Source: Clostridium thermarum (GTDB lineage Bacteria > Bacillota > Clostridia > Clostridiales > Clostridiaceae). From it: a stretch of 64,000 nt of DNA. Position 1 is the first letter of the stretch; each line of letters starts with the position of its first letter. Shown here in pieces: positions 43,093 through 52,802 of this stretch. The DNA is taken from positions 614,501 to 678,500 of the forward strand of contig NZ_CP040924.1 in the NCBI RefSeq assembly GCF_006351925.1, written 5' to 3'. Under the pieces are notes generated by a model, which ran no database searches, was not told where the DNA came from, and saw only the letters and a program-made list of their open reading frames with translations. Position numbers and translations under genes: made by a program.

Positions 43093-44583
43093 ATGAGAAG
43101 CAGAAAAATTCTATTAATGCTAACTGCGCTGATGTTTTTAATAATTTCCGTAACACTAAGCGGGTGTAAAGTAGAACAAAAAATAGACACTGAGAAGGGT
43201 GATAATATGAATATAAGCAGTAATGTAGAGGTTTGGCTTTCCACTATAGATCAAAAAAATCTTTTAACGGAACAACCTGCCATAATTCCAGAAAGTACTA
43301 ACAAGGCCAAGAAAAATACATCATCTGAGAAACTGGTTATCTCCGTAAATCCTGAGATAACCTATCAGCAGATGGATGGCTTTGGAGCTTCCTTTACTGA
43401 TGCTTCCGCTTGGCTGGTATTTAAGGTGCTCCCTGAAGAAGATCGTAACGAGCTTATGGAGAAGCTGTTTACTAAAGAAAAGGGAATTAATATGTCCTTT
43501 CTCCGTCAGCCTATGGGAGCTTCTGATTTTGCCCATAAGTTATATAGCTATGATGATATGCCGAAAGGAGAAACAGATTTTAACCTTGAAAAATTCTCTA
43601 TCAATCATGATAAGGAATACATAATCCCTGCAGTTAAGCAGGCTATTACCTTAAACCCAAAGTTAAAGGTTATGGCATCCCCTTGGAGTGCTCCGGGCTG
43701 GATGAAAACTTCTGATAATCTTATTGGAGGAGCCTTGCGGCTTGATGCCTACGAAGTATACTCAAAATACTTTAGCAAGTTTATTAAGACTTATGAGGAA
43801 GAGGGCATTCCAATTTATGCAATAACTCCGCAAAATGAGCCTATGTATGTACCTACAGAGTATACAGGCATGAGAATGGATCCCAACGAGCAGGTTAACT
43901 TCATTAATAATTATCTGGGACCGGAATTTGAGAAGAACAACATAAATACAAAGATTATTGCCTATGATCACAACTGGGATCTAAAAGCCTATCCTATGGT
44001 TGTACTGAAGGAAGCTTCAAAATATGTTGCGGGCTCTGCCTGGCACTGCTATGGTGGAACTCATGATGCCATGACTGCAGTACATGACAAGTTCCCGGAT
44101 AAGGAAATATGGTTTACGGAAGCTTCCGGTGGAGAATGGGTGCCACCCTTTAAAGATGCTTTTAATGACCAGATGATGCATGTAATCCGCGCTACAAGAA
44201 ATTATGCTAAGACTGTAGTATGGTGGAATATCGCACTGGATCAAAATAATGGGCCAACTGTATTAAGTAATAGTACATGCCGTGGAATAGTTAAAATAGA
44301 TACTGATACTAAGGAGGTAACTTATAACCTGGATTATTACACCATGGGCCATATCAGCAAATTCGTTGAACCCGGGGCTTACAGAATTGATTCAGATAAT
44401 TATCAGGATGAGGTTGAGACAGTGGCCTTTAAAAATCCTGATAATTCTATAGCACTTATTGCCCATAATAGGAGCAGAAGCGAGAAAAGTTTTCAGGTTA
44501 ATTATGGAAGCTCCAGCTATGAATACACTCTTCCATCCAACGCTGCGGTTACTTTTACTTGGAACATGAATAGTGGTAATTAA
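43093..44583 (+). CDS. GH30 lipoprotein, probable beta-1,6-glucanase-type enzyme
   Basis: 496 residues from ATG 43093 behind GAGGTG. Lipoprotein signal with lipobox LSGC (Cys25). GH30 from about residue 85: QQMDGFGASFTDASAW, VMASPWSAPGWMK, acid/base Glu249 in ITPQNEP, nucleophile Glu343 in WFTEASGG, with a beta-domain C-terminus. The FGASFTDASAW signature resembles the GH30_1/GH30_3 group (glucocerebrosidase and beta-1,6-glucanase), unlike the GTSMEET type of the other two GH30 domains here. It should work at the outer face of the membrane, next to the binding proteins encoded downstream. Confidence 0.88.
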   Translation: MRSRKILLMLTALMFLIISVTLSGCKVEQKIDTEKGDNMNISSNVEVWLSTIDQKNLLTEQPAIIPESTNKAKKNTSSEKLVISVNPEITYQQMDGFGASFTDASAWLVFKVLPEEDRNELMEKLFTKEKGINMSFLRQPMGASDFAHKLYSYDDMPKGETDFNLEKFSINHDKEYIIPAVKQAITLNPKLKVMASPWSAPGWMKTSDNLIGGALRLDAYEVYSKYFSKFIKTYEEEGIPIYAITPQNEPMYVPTEYTGMRMDPNEQVNFINNYLGPEFEKNNINTKIIAYDHNWDLKAYPMVVLKEASKYVAGSAWHCYGGTHDAMTAVHDKFPDKEIWFTEASGGEWVPPFKDAFNDQMMHVIRATRNYAKTVVWWNIALDQNNGPTVLSNSTCRGIVKIDTDTKEVTYNLDYYTMGHISKFVEPGAYRIDSDNYQDEVETVAFKNPDNSIALIAHNRSRSEKSFQVNYGSSSYEYTLPSNAAVTFTWNMNSGN

Positions 44584-44590
44584 TAAAAGC

Positions 44591-44639
44591 TGTACAAATA
44601 TGAACAGTAGCTAAAATGTCTACTGTTCATATTTGTACA
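44591..44639. terminator. 20-bp perfect stem-loop
   Basis: Arms 44591-44610 and 44620-44639 are exact reverse complements with a 9-base loop, just after the GH30 stop. No T-run follows. It ends with TGTACA, close to the recurring TRTACACTT motif. Confidence 0.5.
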
Positions 44640-44781
44640 CTTACAATTTGCTAAAATTATAATGATTTTCGAAAAGTGCAATATTGTTTCGATTAATCCA
44701 ATTTACAGCGTAGATGATTTAAACTATACTATAGTCAAACGAAAAAGAAGTTATAAATTTAAAAATATTTGAGGGGATATT

Positions 44782-46308
44782 ATGAGGAAGTTCAAAAGCA
44801 TTGTTTCTAGTATTACAGCAATAATAATGGTGACAGCCCTGTTAGTAGCCTGTAAGTCAGATATAACGCCATCGGAAAGCCAGCAGACAGAGAATATGGG
44901 GGATGATACGATTGAGCTTAACTTGTATTTAATGGGCGACCCTGCCAAGGATCATGATGCAATACTTGAAGAACTAAATAAATTGACCCTAAGAGATTTT
45001 AATGCCACAGTAAAAATAACCTATTCCACATGGATAGATTTTGATACAAAGTACAATCTCATGCTTTCAGCCGGGGACAAGATGGATCTTGTATATGCAG
45101 CAAACTGGTTGAACTACTTCACTTACGCAAAAAAAGGAGCATTCAGAGATCTTACCGATTTAATACACCAATATGCCCCAAAACTGTATGAACAAATTAC
45201 TGCAGACAGATGGGAAGGGGTAAAAGTAGACAATAAAATATATGCGGTACCGAATCAAAATCCTGAATTTGTGCAAGGGGCATTTTTATATAGGGAAGAC
45301 CTTAGAAAAAAGCACAATCTTCCTGAAATAGATTCAGTTGATACAATAGAAGCATATCTTGATGGCATAAAGAAGTACGAACCAACTATTATGCCTACTA
45401 ACGATCCGGGCTCAAAGGCCTATGATAACTTATTTATATTTACCACTCCATATGAAATAGTAGATGCAGGCGATACCGGAACATCCAACCTTTTAATAGA
45501 TCCTAAAGACCCAATAAGGGTCTTAGAAACCATAGAAACGCCGGAATACAGAGCCTTTATGGAAAAAATGAAAGCTTGGGCGGATAAAGGCTTTTGGTCA
45601 AGAAGCTCCCTTTCAAGCAATGAAGATGGTACGCAGTCCGTTGAAAGCGGAAAGGCAGCAGCTACTTTTGATTCTACCCTGCCAAAAGCAAAGGGGGTAG
45701 TTGAAAGACTGCAAAAAGAGAAGCCGGAATGGGAAATTGGAGTGTTTGAGTATAACAGAATAAGCAATAAGGTCCATTCGGCATCGCCGACACAGAATTT
45801 AACGGCTATTCCTAATGTATCAAAGTATCCCGAATTAGCCTTAGCACTGCTTGAGAAGCTGATGACGGATAAAGAGTACTACTATCTCATACAATATGGT
45901 ATAAAGGACCTAAGCTATAACTTGACTGAAGATGGCCAATTAGATTATACAAATATTGATAGGAATGAGCACGGGGCACCTGCGGCCTGGGCATGGATAA
46001 ACACTAATTTAGAGCTTCCACAGGTTGGAAGATGGGCAGAATGGGAGCCAAGAGTTGAAGAAAATCTCAAACTAGCCACTCCCAATATATTAGAAGGGTT
46101 TGTAATCAATACTGATGCAATACAAAACGAAATAGCGGCGGTTAACCAAATAAAGAATCAATATGGAAAACCCCTTCAAGCGGGACTCGTGAAGGACGTT
46201 GAAGAGTCCTATATGACATTATTAAGTAAATCTAAAGCAGCCGGCCTTGATAAGTATCGTGATGAGGTCCAAAAGCAGTTGAGGGATTATTTTAATATTA
46301 AAAAGTAG
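44782..46308 (+). CDS. extracellular solute-binding lipoprotein, second importer (copy 1)
   Basis: 508 residues, lipobox LVAC (Cys24), then a two-lobed binding domain (IELNLYLMGDPAKDHD, VPNQNPEFVQG, FIFTTPYEIVDAGD, PTQNLTAIPNVSK) and a DUF3502-like C-terminal region (GKPLQAGLVKDVEESY). Start ATG 44782 behind GAGGGG. It is clearly paralogous to the binding protein at 48754 across the full length. The two flank one permease pair, so a single channel may serve two binding proteins. Confidence 0.88.
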   Translation: MRKFKSIVSSITAIIMVTALLVACKSDITPSESQQTENMGDDTIELNLYLMGDPAKDHDAILEELNKLTLRDFNATVKITYSTWIDFDTKYNLMLSAGDKMDLVYAANWLNYFTYAKKGAFRDLTDLIHQYAPKLYEQITADRWEGVKVDNKIYAVPNQNPEFVQGAFLYREDLRKKHNLPEIDSVDTIEAYLDGIKKYEPTIMPTNDPGSKAYDNLFIFTTPYEIVDAGDTGTSNLLIDPKDPIRVLETIETPEYRAFMEKMKAWADKGFWSRSSLSSNEDGTQSVESGKAAATFDSTLPKAKGVVERLQKEKPEWEIGVFEYNRISNKVHSASPTQNLTAIPNVSKYPELALALLEKLMTDKEYYYLIQYGIKDLSYNLTEDGQLDYTNIDRNEHGAPAAWAWINTNLELPQVGRWAEWEPRVEENLKLATPNILEGFVINTDAIQNEIAAVNQIKNQYGKPLQAGLVKDVEESYMTLLSKSKAAGLDKYRDEVQKQLRDYFNIKK

Positions 46309-46366
46309 CAGTAAGAAATTGAACAAACAATAAAAAAGAATATAAAACCTAGGAAGAAATAAAAAA

Positions 46367-46398
46367 CTGCGGAAGTTAAGGCTTCTGCAGCTTTTTTT
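46367..46398 (+). terminator. terminator after binding protein copy 1
   Basis: CTGCGGAAG (46367-46375) pairs with CTTCTGCAG (46382-46390), one G-U pair, followed by eight T residues. The permeases therefore have their own transcription start or rely on read-through. Confidence 0.75.
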
Positions 46399-46457
46399 TA
46401 TACCTTCTTTTAGATAAAAATCAGCGTAAGTTTGGTGTTTTTTATGTGTACATAATC

Positions 46458-46490
46458 AAAAAAGTTCAATGAAATCGAAAAAGTATACTA
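46458..46490 (+). promoter_or_regulatory. paired AAAAAGT half-sites upstream of the second permease pair
   Basis: AAAAAAGTTCAAT (46458-46470) and GAAAAAGTATACT (46477-46489) are direct repeats 19 bases apart, resembling the half-sites at 3703 and 40471. I see no clear sigma-A promoter in the 46399-46667 gap. Confidence 0.25.
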
Positions 46491-46667
46491 TGGATTTTTA
46501 GGAAATGTGCATTGTTTTCTCAGTATGTATAATTTACACAAGATACAGCTTGTACTATTCTGTAAACATAAGTTAGCTAACACAAGTTAATGCAAAACAA
46601 TTTAATGGAAGGTAAAGCATGATAAGCTTTGCCAACAAAAAGTGGAATGCTAGGAGGAAAGAGAACT

Positions 46668-47648
46668 ATGCTTAATGACGAAACCAAAACAGTTGCAGCG
46701 GTACAGTCTCCTTATAAGAAGAAAAAGAAAGCCTTCTTAAAAGAATTGAAACAAAATAAAACTCTTTATCTTATGATTTTACCTGCAATATGTTTCTTTA
46801 TAGTATTTTCATATCTGCCTATGGTTGGTATATACTATGCCTTTACCAAGTACAACTTTAAAGGCGGATTATTTGGAAGTCCTTTTATTGGGCTGAAGAA
46901 TTTTGAATTCCTTTTTAAGGGTGGTAAAGATGCCATAATTTGGACACTTACAAAAAATACAGTACTATACAATATCGCATTTATTTTAGTAGGTAATATT
47001 CTTCAAATTACTACTGCAATCGTATTAAGCGAACTCCTTGGAAAACTCTACAAAAGGTTTGCTCAATCTGTAATGCTTTTACCACATTTTATATCAATGG
47101 TTTTGGTTGGCTTTTTTGCCTATAACCTTTTGAATTATGAATATGGATCAATAAATGGATTGTTAAAAAGTTTAGGCCGGGAGCCAATAAATTTTTATGG
47201 TGAATCAGGTTATTGGAAATATATTCTTGTTTTCTTTAATAGCTGGAAGGGTCTAGGTTATGGGACCGTCGTATACTTAGCTGCTGTTATGGGTATTGAC
47301 AGGGAAATGTATGAAGCAGCGGACATAGATGGATGTAATGTATTCCAGAAGATAAGATATCTAACCTTACCATCCTTGAAACCGACATTCATAATGTTAC
47401 TGTTGTTTAGTTTAGGTGGAATAATGCGTGGACAATTTGACTTGTTCTTCCAGCTTGTAGGAAATAACGGAGCTTTGTTTAATGCTACTGATATAATAGA
47501 TACTTATGTGTATAGGTCCTTGGCGGTTACCTTCGATGTGGGTATGGGAACTGCATCAGGTTTATATCAATCAGTCTTCGGCCTAATAATTATCCTTACA
47601 GTAAACTTTATCATTAAAAAAGTTAACGAGGATTACGCCTTATTCTAG
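46668..47648 (+). CDS. CUT1-type sugar ABC permease (LplB-like), second importer
   Basis: 326 residues from ATG 46668, behind GGAGG; an earlier in-frame ATG at 46629 lacks a site. Basic N-tail, six membrane segments, EAA loop EAADIDGCNVFQKIRYLTLP. Close homologue of the permease at 12279 (shared LVGNNGxLFN block). It forms a channel with the next gene product. Confidence 0.9.
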   Translation: MLNDETKTVAAVQSPYKKKKKAFLKELKQNKTLYLMILPAICFFIVFSYLPMVGIYYAFTKYNFKGGLFGSPFIGLKNFEFLFKGGKDAIIWTLTKNTVLYNIAFILVGNILQITTAIVLSELLGKLYKRFAQSVMLLPHFISMVLVGFFAYNLLNYEYGSINGLLKSLGREPINFYGESGYWKYILVFFNSWKGLGYGTVVYLAAVMGIDREMYEAADIDGCNVFQKIRYLTLPSLKPTFIMLLLFSLGGIMRGQFDLFFQLVGNNGALFNATDIIDTYVYRSLAVTFDVGMGTASGLYQSVFGLIIILTVNFIIKKVNEDYALF

Positions 47649-47666
47649 ACTAAAGGAGGAAAAGAG

Positions 47667-48563
47667 ATGAGAAAGACATCAGTTATAAGGAAGCCTGATG
47701 TAATGGCCTTTAATATTATAGGATATATATTTATAACCATCCTCATGGTTTTGTGTTTAATTCCCTTTATATTAGTTATATCCGGATCCTTTACTGCGGA
47801 TGAGGCAATAGTAAAGTATGGATTTTCTATTATACCAAAAGAATTTTCAGTAATGGCATATAAGACACTTTTTAAGTTCCCGGAACAGATAATAAGGGCT
47901 TATGGTGTTAGTATACTTGTTACAGCCTGTGGAGCTTTTGGTGGAATAGTGATTGTTTCCATGGCGGGGTTCGTTCTTTCAAGAAAAGATTTTAAAAATA
48001 GAAACAAAATAGCCTTCTTTATATATTTTACAACACTGTTTTCAGGCGGCTTAATACCTTGGTATATATTAATAACTAAATATTTAGGTTTAAAAGACAG
48101 CTTATTAGTATTGATAATCCCAAGTATGGTTGGTTCTTTTAACATACTGTTGGTAAGAAACTTTATGAATTCTATACCTGAATCATTGGTTGAATCAGCA
48201 AAGATTGATGGAGCAGGAGATTTCTATATATATTGGAAGATTATATTGCCATTGTCTAAACCGGTACTAGCCACCGTAGGGCTTTTCCTTGGTTTAGGTT
48301 ACTGGAATGACTGGTTTATGGCATCTCTGTTTATAAAGACTGAGGCTAAATTTCCGCTGCAGTATCTGCTATACAGAACTCTTCAAAGTGCTCAGTTTAT
48401 AAAAGCTTCACCGGTAGGGGGCATGATCTCAACAAGCGATTTGCCTAAGGAATCTTTGAAAATGGCTACCGCCGTGGTAGCAACTGGTCCAATTATATTA
48501 CTATACCCATTTGTACAGAAGTATTTTGTTCAGGGTATAACTATAGGTGCTGTTAAAGGCTAA
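47667..48563 (+). CDS. CUT1-type sugar ABC permease (LplC/YtcP-like), second importer
   Basis: 298 residues, six membrane segments, EAA-type loop ESAKIDGAGDFYIYWKIILP and the family tail FVQGITIGAVKG. ATG 47667 follows AAAGGAGGAAAAG; 18 bases separate it from the first permease. Homologous to 13218, so the two importers are paralogous systems. Confidence 0.9.
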   Translation: MRKTSVIRKPDVMAFNIIGYIFITILMVLCLIPFILVISGSFTADEAIVKYGFSIIPKEFSVMAYKTLFKFPEQIIRAYGVSILVTACGAFGGIVIVSMAGFVLSRKDFKNRNKIAFFIYFTTLFSGGLIPWYILITKYLGLKDSLLVLIIPSMVGSFNILLVRNFMNSIPESLVESAKIDGAGDFYIYWKIILPLSKPVLATVGLFLGLGYWNDWFMASLFIKTEAKFPLQYLLYRTLQSAQFIKASPVGGMISTSDLPKESLKMATAVVATGPIILLYPFVQKYFVQGITIGAVKG

Positions 48564-48606
48564 AAATTCATTGCTTACTATTTATAAAATATTAATCTGG
48601 AAATAA

Positions 48607-48628
48607 GATTGCAGTCCGGAATGCAATC
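48607..48628 (+). other. short stem-loop between permease and binding protein genes
   Basis: GATTGCA (48607-48613) pairs with TGCAATC (48622-48628) around GTCCGGAA, with no long T-run. Such a hairpin could protect the mRNA or partly terminate, setting the ratio of binding protein to permease. Confidence 0.35.
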
Positions 48629-48753
48629 CTTTCAATAAAAAATTAAGAAGATAGGGAAAACAATATTAACTTATCTTCAGATGAAAATGTATAAGTTTAC
48701 TTACTAAAAACAAAGTTTAAAAAATTTAAATTGCAAATTTAGGAGGTACATTT

Positions 48754-50307
48754 ATGAAAAAGGTGAAAAAGCTGGTTGCTCTTGCTGCTTCTTTAGCAGT
48801 AGTAGCTTCATTAGGAGCAGGATGTAAGAAAGAAGAAACTAAAGATACACCTTCTCCATCAACAACTGAAACAACTGCTCCAGAAGAGGGTGCATTAGAC
48901 CTTAGCGAGCATGTTGAACTAAATTTATACCTTATGGGAGACCAAGCTAAGGACCATGATTTAATACTTGCAGAATTGAATAAGCTAACTGAAAGAGATC
49001 TAAATGCTTCAGTAAAGATTACTTACTCAACATGGACAGACTTTGGTACAAAGTATAACCTAATGCTTACTTCAGGGGAGCCAATGGACTTGGTTTATTC
49101 AGCTAACTGGTTAACTTATGCACAATATGCAAAGAATGATGCTTTCATCGATTTAACAGATTTAATACCTAAATATGCACCAAAACTGCTTGAACAGATA
49201 GGTGAGGACAGATGGGATGGAGTAAAGGTTGATGGAAAAATATATGGTGTTCCAAACCAGAATCCGGAATTTGTACAAGGTGTTTTCATATACAGAGAAG
49301 ATTTGAGAAAGAAACATAACTTACCGGAAATTAACTCAGTAGATACTATAGAAGCTTACCTTGCAGGTATTAAGCAGAATGAACCGGATATTATGCCTAC
49401 AAATGAAGCTGGTTCAGACGCATATGACAACCTATTTATTTTCACAACTCCTTATGAAATAGTTGATACAGGTGACAAGGGTACTTCAAATCTTGTAATC
49501 GATCCTAAGGATCCAACAAAAGTGTTAGCAACAATAGAAACACCAGAATATAAGCCCTTCATGGAAAAAATGAAGTCTTGGGCAGATCAAGGTTTCTGGT
49601 CAAAGAGTGCACTTTCCTTAACTGAAGATGGTGTAACAGCCTTCGAAAACGGTAAAGCTGCAGCTTCCTTCAACTCTACATTAGCAAAGGCAAAGGGTAC
49701 AGTTGAAACTTTACTAAAGAAGCATCCAGAATGGGAAGTTGGTATTTTTGAATACAACAGATTGATGAACAAGGTTCATGCATCAGCTCCAACTCAGAAC
49801 TTAACAGCTATACCACAAGCATCAGAACATCCAGAAAGAGCATTAGCATTACTTGAAAAGTTAATGACAGACAGAGAATACTATGATCTAATGCAGTATG
49901 GTATAAAGGATGTTTCCTATGAATTGACAGCCAATAATGAAATAGACTTTAGTAATATAGATTCCGACAAGCATGGAGCTCCATCCTCATGGGCTTGGAG
50001 AAATGATGCTCTATCCTATAAGCAAGTTGGAACATGGGAAAAGTGGCAATCAATAATTGAAGAGAACAAGAAACTTGCTACTCCAAATCCTCTAGATGCG
50101 TTCATATTGGATCAAACACCGGTTCAGACCGAAGTAGCTGCAATCAATCAAGTTAAGAACCAATATGGTAAGCCACTTCAAGCAGGTCTTGTAAAAAATG
50201 TGGAAGAATCATACAATACATTATTAACTCAATCCAAGAATGCTGGCTTAGATAAATATCGTGAAGAAGTTCAAAAACAGATAGAAGCATACTTTAGTAC
50301 CAGATAG
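48754..50307 (+). CDS. extracellular solute-binding lipoprotein, second importer (copy 2)
   Basis: 517 residues, lipobox LGAGC (Cys24), Thr/Pro/Glu-rich linker, then a domain closely matching the copy at 44782 (VELNLYLMGDQAKDHD, VPNQNPEFVQG, FIFTTPYEIVDTGD, GKPLQAGLVKNVEESYNTLL). RBS TTAGGAGGT precedes ATG 48754. Its position right after the two permeases is the standard order and suggests it is the main partner; the 44782 copy may bind a variant ligand. Confidence 0.9.
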   Translation: MKKVKKLVALAASLAVVASLGAGCKKEETKDTPSPSTTETTAPEEGALDLSEHVELNLYLMGDQAKDHDLILAELNKLTERDLNASVKITYSTWTDFGTKYNLMLTSGEPMDLVYSANWLTYAQYAKNDAFIDLTDLIPKYAPKLLEQIGEDRWDGVKVDGKIYGVPNQNPEFVQGVFIYREDLRKKHNLPEINSVDTIEAYLAGIKQNEPDIMPTNEAGSDAYDNLFIFTTPYEIVDTGDKGTSNLVIDPKDPTKVLATIETPEYKPFMEKMKSWADQGFWSKSALSLTEDGVTAFENGKAAASFNSTLAKAKGTVETLLKKHPEWEVGIFEYNRLMNKVHASAPTQNLTAIPQASEHPERALALLEKLMTDREYYDLMQYGIKDVSYELTANNEIDFSNIDSDKHGAPSSWAWRNDALSYKQVGTWEKWQSIIEENKKLATPNPLDAFILDQTPVQTEVAAINQVKNQYGKPLQAGLVKNVEESYNTLLTQSKNAGLDKYREEVQKQIEAYFSTR

Positions 50308-50335
50308 AGACTAAACTAGTTAATTAATCAGAACT

Positions 50336-50380
50336 AAATATACAAGCTGGACAAGTGTTTAGCTTGTATATTTGGTTTTT
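50336..50380 (+). terminator. terminator of the second ABC importer operon
   Basis: AAATATACAAGCT (50336-50348) pairs exactly with AGCTTGTATATTT (50361-50373), followed by GGTTTTT. Confidence 0.75.
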
Positions 50381-50452
50381 GCAATAATTTAATGTATTCC
50401 CTTGGTGGCTTCGCATATTTGATGGTTGAAGAAAGTGTGGAAAATACTGAAG

Positions 50453-50482
50453 TTGGTACTAAATACTTATCCGTGATATAAT
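50453..50482 (+). promoter_or_regulatory. promoter of the membrane AraC regulator gene
   Basis: TTGGTA (50453-50458), 18-base spacer, TATAAT (50477-50482), 36 bases before ATG 50519. Confidence 0.55.
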
Positions 50483-50518
50483 GCATTATGAAGTAACTTT
50501 GGATTTGGAGGTTTACAT

Positions 50519-52732
50519 ATGACATTTAAGTACAAACGCAAAGATAGAGTGTATTTTAAAATGCTGACAATGACTATTGCAGTAATTGAGATATTTATTA
50601 TCACGGTTTCAGGAACGTTGTTCTTCAATATGAGAAATAACATGCTTAAGCAGCTATATGAAATTCATATTGAAGACCTAAAAAAATCAACCAGTGATAT
50701 TCAAGCTACCATTAACATGATAAAAAGTACAAGCATTCAAATAAGATATGATCAATATATAAATCTTTTGTGCAGCTATAATGAACCCGATGCCACTCAA
50801 TTTATACCTGCCCTAGAACAGATGACTAACTATAGACGTGCAGTAAGCAATATAGATTCTATATATGTATATAATGCCGAAAGATTTTATATAAGTGATG
50901 AAAATGCACCTAATTTAATTCAGAACAAGGAAGAATTTATAGATAAGAGCATTGTAGAGATTATCGATAAACATAGATCCTATGAAACTCATACTCCAAT
51001 TCCAAGAATGATTGCAGATTTAAAAACCGGCGAAGAAACCATAGGTTATAGTTTTCTTTTCTATGATAAAGTAGCCGTAGGACCTAATAGTGTTATCATA
51101 ATAAATCTAAGCAACCAATGGCTTAAAAGGGTTACGAATCAAATGAAGCAATTGGGCAGTACAAAGAATATAATAACAGACGGAAGCGGAAGAGTCATAA
51201 TAAGTGATGGAGATGAAGAGCCTTTAAGCATTCTCAAAGAGAAATATATTAGGGATATTGCTTCCAATTCCATTAACAGTGGATATGTAATAGAAGAAGT
51301 GAATGGAGAGAAATGTTTAATTACGTATATAAAAATGCCGGAATTAGATTGGAACCTGATATCTGTAACACCATTCAAGGTTGCCAGCAAGAGTATATCC
51401 GGAGTACTTGTAAAGGTTTTACTTCTCTGTGGATTTATAGTTCTTGTAGGTATAGGTGCTGCTATCTTCCTGTCAAGAAAGTTGTATGACCCTGTAGAGG
51501 ACCTTTTAAAGAAACTGTCAGAGTATGAGATTCAACAGATGGATATTCTAGAGGAAAATAAAAGAAAGTTCTTATCAAACTTTATTTATCATAGCAAGGA
51601 GTTGCAGGAGACCTTTATTAAAAAAGGTTTTGAGGAGTATAGCATAGGCCTATCTGTAATCTTACCCTATGTTCTGATTCTTGTTAGAATAGACACAAAA
51701 CATGTTTCATCAGAAGACGTAAAGGACTTTAATCTCATTAAGTTTGCTGTCACCAATATTGCTAAGGAAATATTACAAGGAAGATATAAAACAGAGTTTA
51801 TATATGTTTCTGAAGACGAGTTACTGTTCATAATAAATGGAGACATAGACGATGAGAATTACAAAGATATAATTGATAAGGACATTCAGGAGATTCAGAA
51901 ACTTATATACAATTACTTTAAAGCTGTTCTTTCTATTAGTATAAGCAATAAAATAATTCCCTATAAAAACCTTCAAAAATCCTTTGAGTATTTAAAGGAA
52001 GGGGCAAGAAATGAATTCTTTCATGATGGTGGAGCCATCGTTACTTATGAAGAAATTGAAAATAGAACTAAAGTGAAATATTCATATCCCGAACACAAAG
52101 GTAAAGAAATAGTTTCAGCACTTACAACCGGTAAGGTTGAAAAGGCAAAAGAGTTATACATGGAAGTTATTAATGAACTTGAAAAGTGTAACTACTCCAC
52201 TTTTGAAATTTATTCCACCTTTTTATTCTGGGAGGTCAGCCAGGGAATAAAAAACATAAGGCTAGCTGAAAGTAATAATTGGGTTGAAAAATTGGAGGCT
52301 TTAACTACTGAAATGTCCAGTGTTGAAAGCATAAATACATTCAATCAAGTTGTTTTCCAGATCTTTGAGGGCATAGCAGAAAGCTATAAGACCAGCAGTT
52401 CTTCAAAGTATGAAAATATTGCTAAGAATGTTATGGAGATAATTGACCAGCGATATGGAGATATTAATTTATCTGTTGAGTCTGTTGCAGATGAGATTGG
52501 ATTTACTGCTTCTTATATTACTAAAATCTTTAAACAGCACACAGGGAAAACAGTAATAGAATATATTAACGAGAAGCGCATAGAATGTGCTAAAGCCTTA
52601 CTAACTCAAACCTCCCACAGTGTAGCTGTCATAGCGGAAAAATGTGGCTTTGCAAATATAACTTACTTCCATAGGGCCTTTAAAAAAGTTGTTGGGATTA
52701 CGCCTAGTGTATACAGGAATACCTACAAGTAG
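50519..52732 (+). CDS. transmembrane AraC-family regulator with extracellular sensor
   Basis: 737 residues. TM1 at about 15-37, an extracellular Cache-like sensor at about 40-295, TM2 at about 297-320, a long cytosolic middle region at about 325-620, and an AraC helix-turn-helix at about 635-735 (FTASYITKIFKQHTGKTVIEYI, IAEKCGFANITYFHRAFKK, TPSVYR). It joins ligand sensing and DNA binding in one membrane protein without a phosphorelay. RBS TTTGGAGG precedes ATG 50519. The GH2 gene 70 bases downstream is the likely first target; the ABC operon upstream is another candidate (inference). Confidence 0.88.
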   Translation: MTFKYKRKDRVYFKMLTMTIAVIEIFIITVSGTLFFNMRNNMLKQLYEIHIEDLKKSTSDIQATINMIKSTSIQIRYDQYINLLCSYNEPDATQFIPALEQMTNYRRAVSNIDSIYVYNAERFYISDENAPNLIQNKEEFIDKSIVEIIDKHRSYETHTPIPRMIADLKTGEETIGYSFLFYDKVAVGPNSVIIINLSNQWLKRVTNQMKQLGSTKNIITDGSGRVIISDGDEEPLSILKEKYIRDIASNSINSGYVIEEVNGEKCLITYIKMPELDWNLISVTPFKVASKSISGVLVKVLLLCGFIVLVGIGAAIFLSRKLYDPVEDLLKKLSEYEIQQMDILEENKRKFLSNFIYHSKELQETFIKKGFEEYSIGLSVILPYVLILVRIDTKHVSSEDVKDFNLIKFAVTNIAKEILQGRYKTEFIYVSEDELLFIINGDIDDENYKDIIDKDIQEIQKLIYNYFKAVLSISISNKIIPYKNLQKSFEYLKEGARNEFFHDGGAIVTYEEIENRTKVKYSYPEHKGKEIVSALTTGKVEKAKELYMEVINELEKCNYSTFEIYSTFLFWEVSQGIKNIRLAESNNWVEKLEALTTEMSSVESINTFNQVVFQIFEGIAESYKTSSSSKYENIAKNVMEIIDQRYGDINLSVESVADEIGFTASYITKIFKQHTGKTVIEYINEKRIECAKALLTQTSHSVAVIAEKCGFANITYFHRAFKKVVGITPSVYRNTYK

Positions 52733-52802
52733 TAACTTGTGTTGAGGTGGTAGTTGAAGGATAGCTGCTACATCAATATTATAATTCAAGGAGGCAAAGT
52801 AA

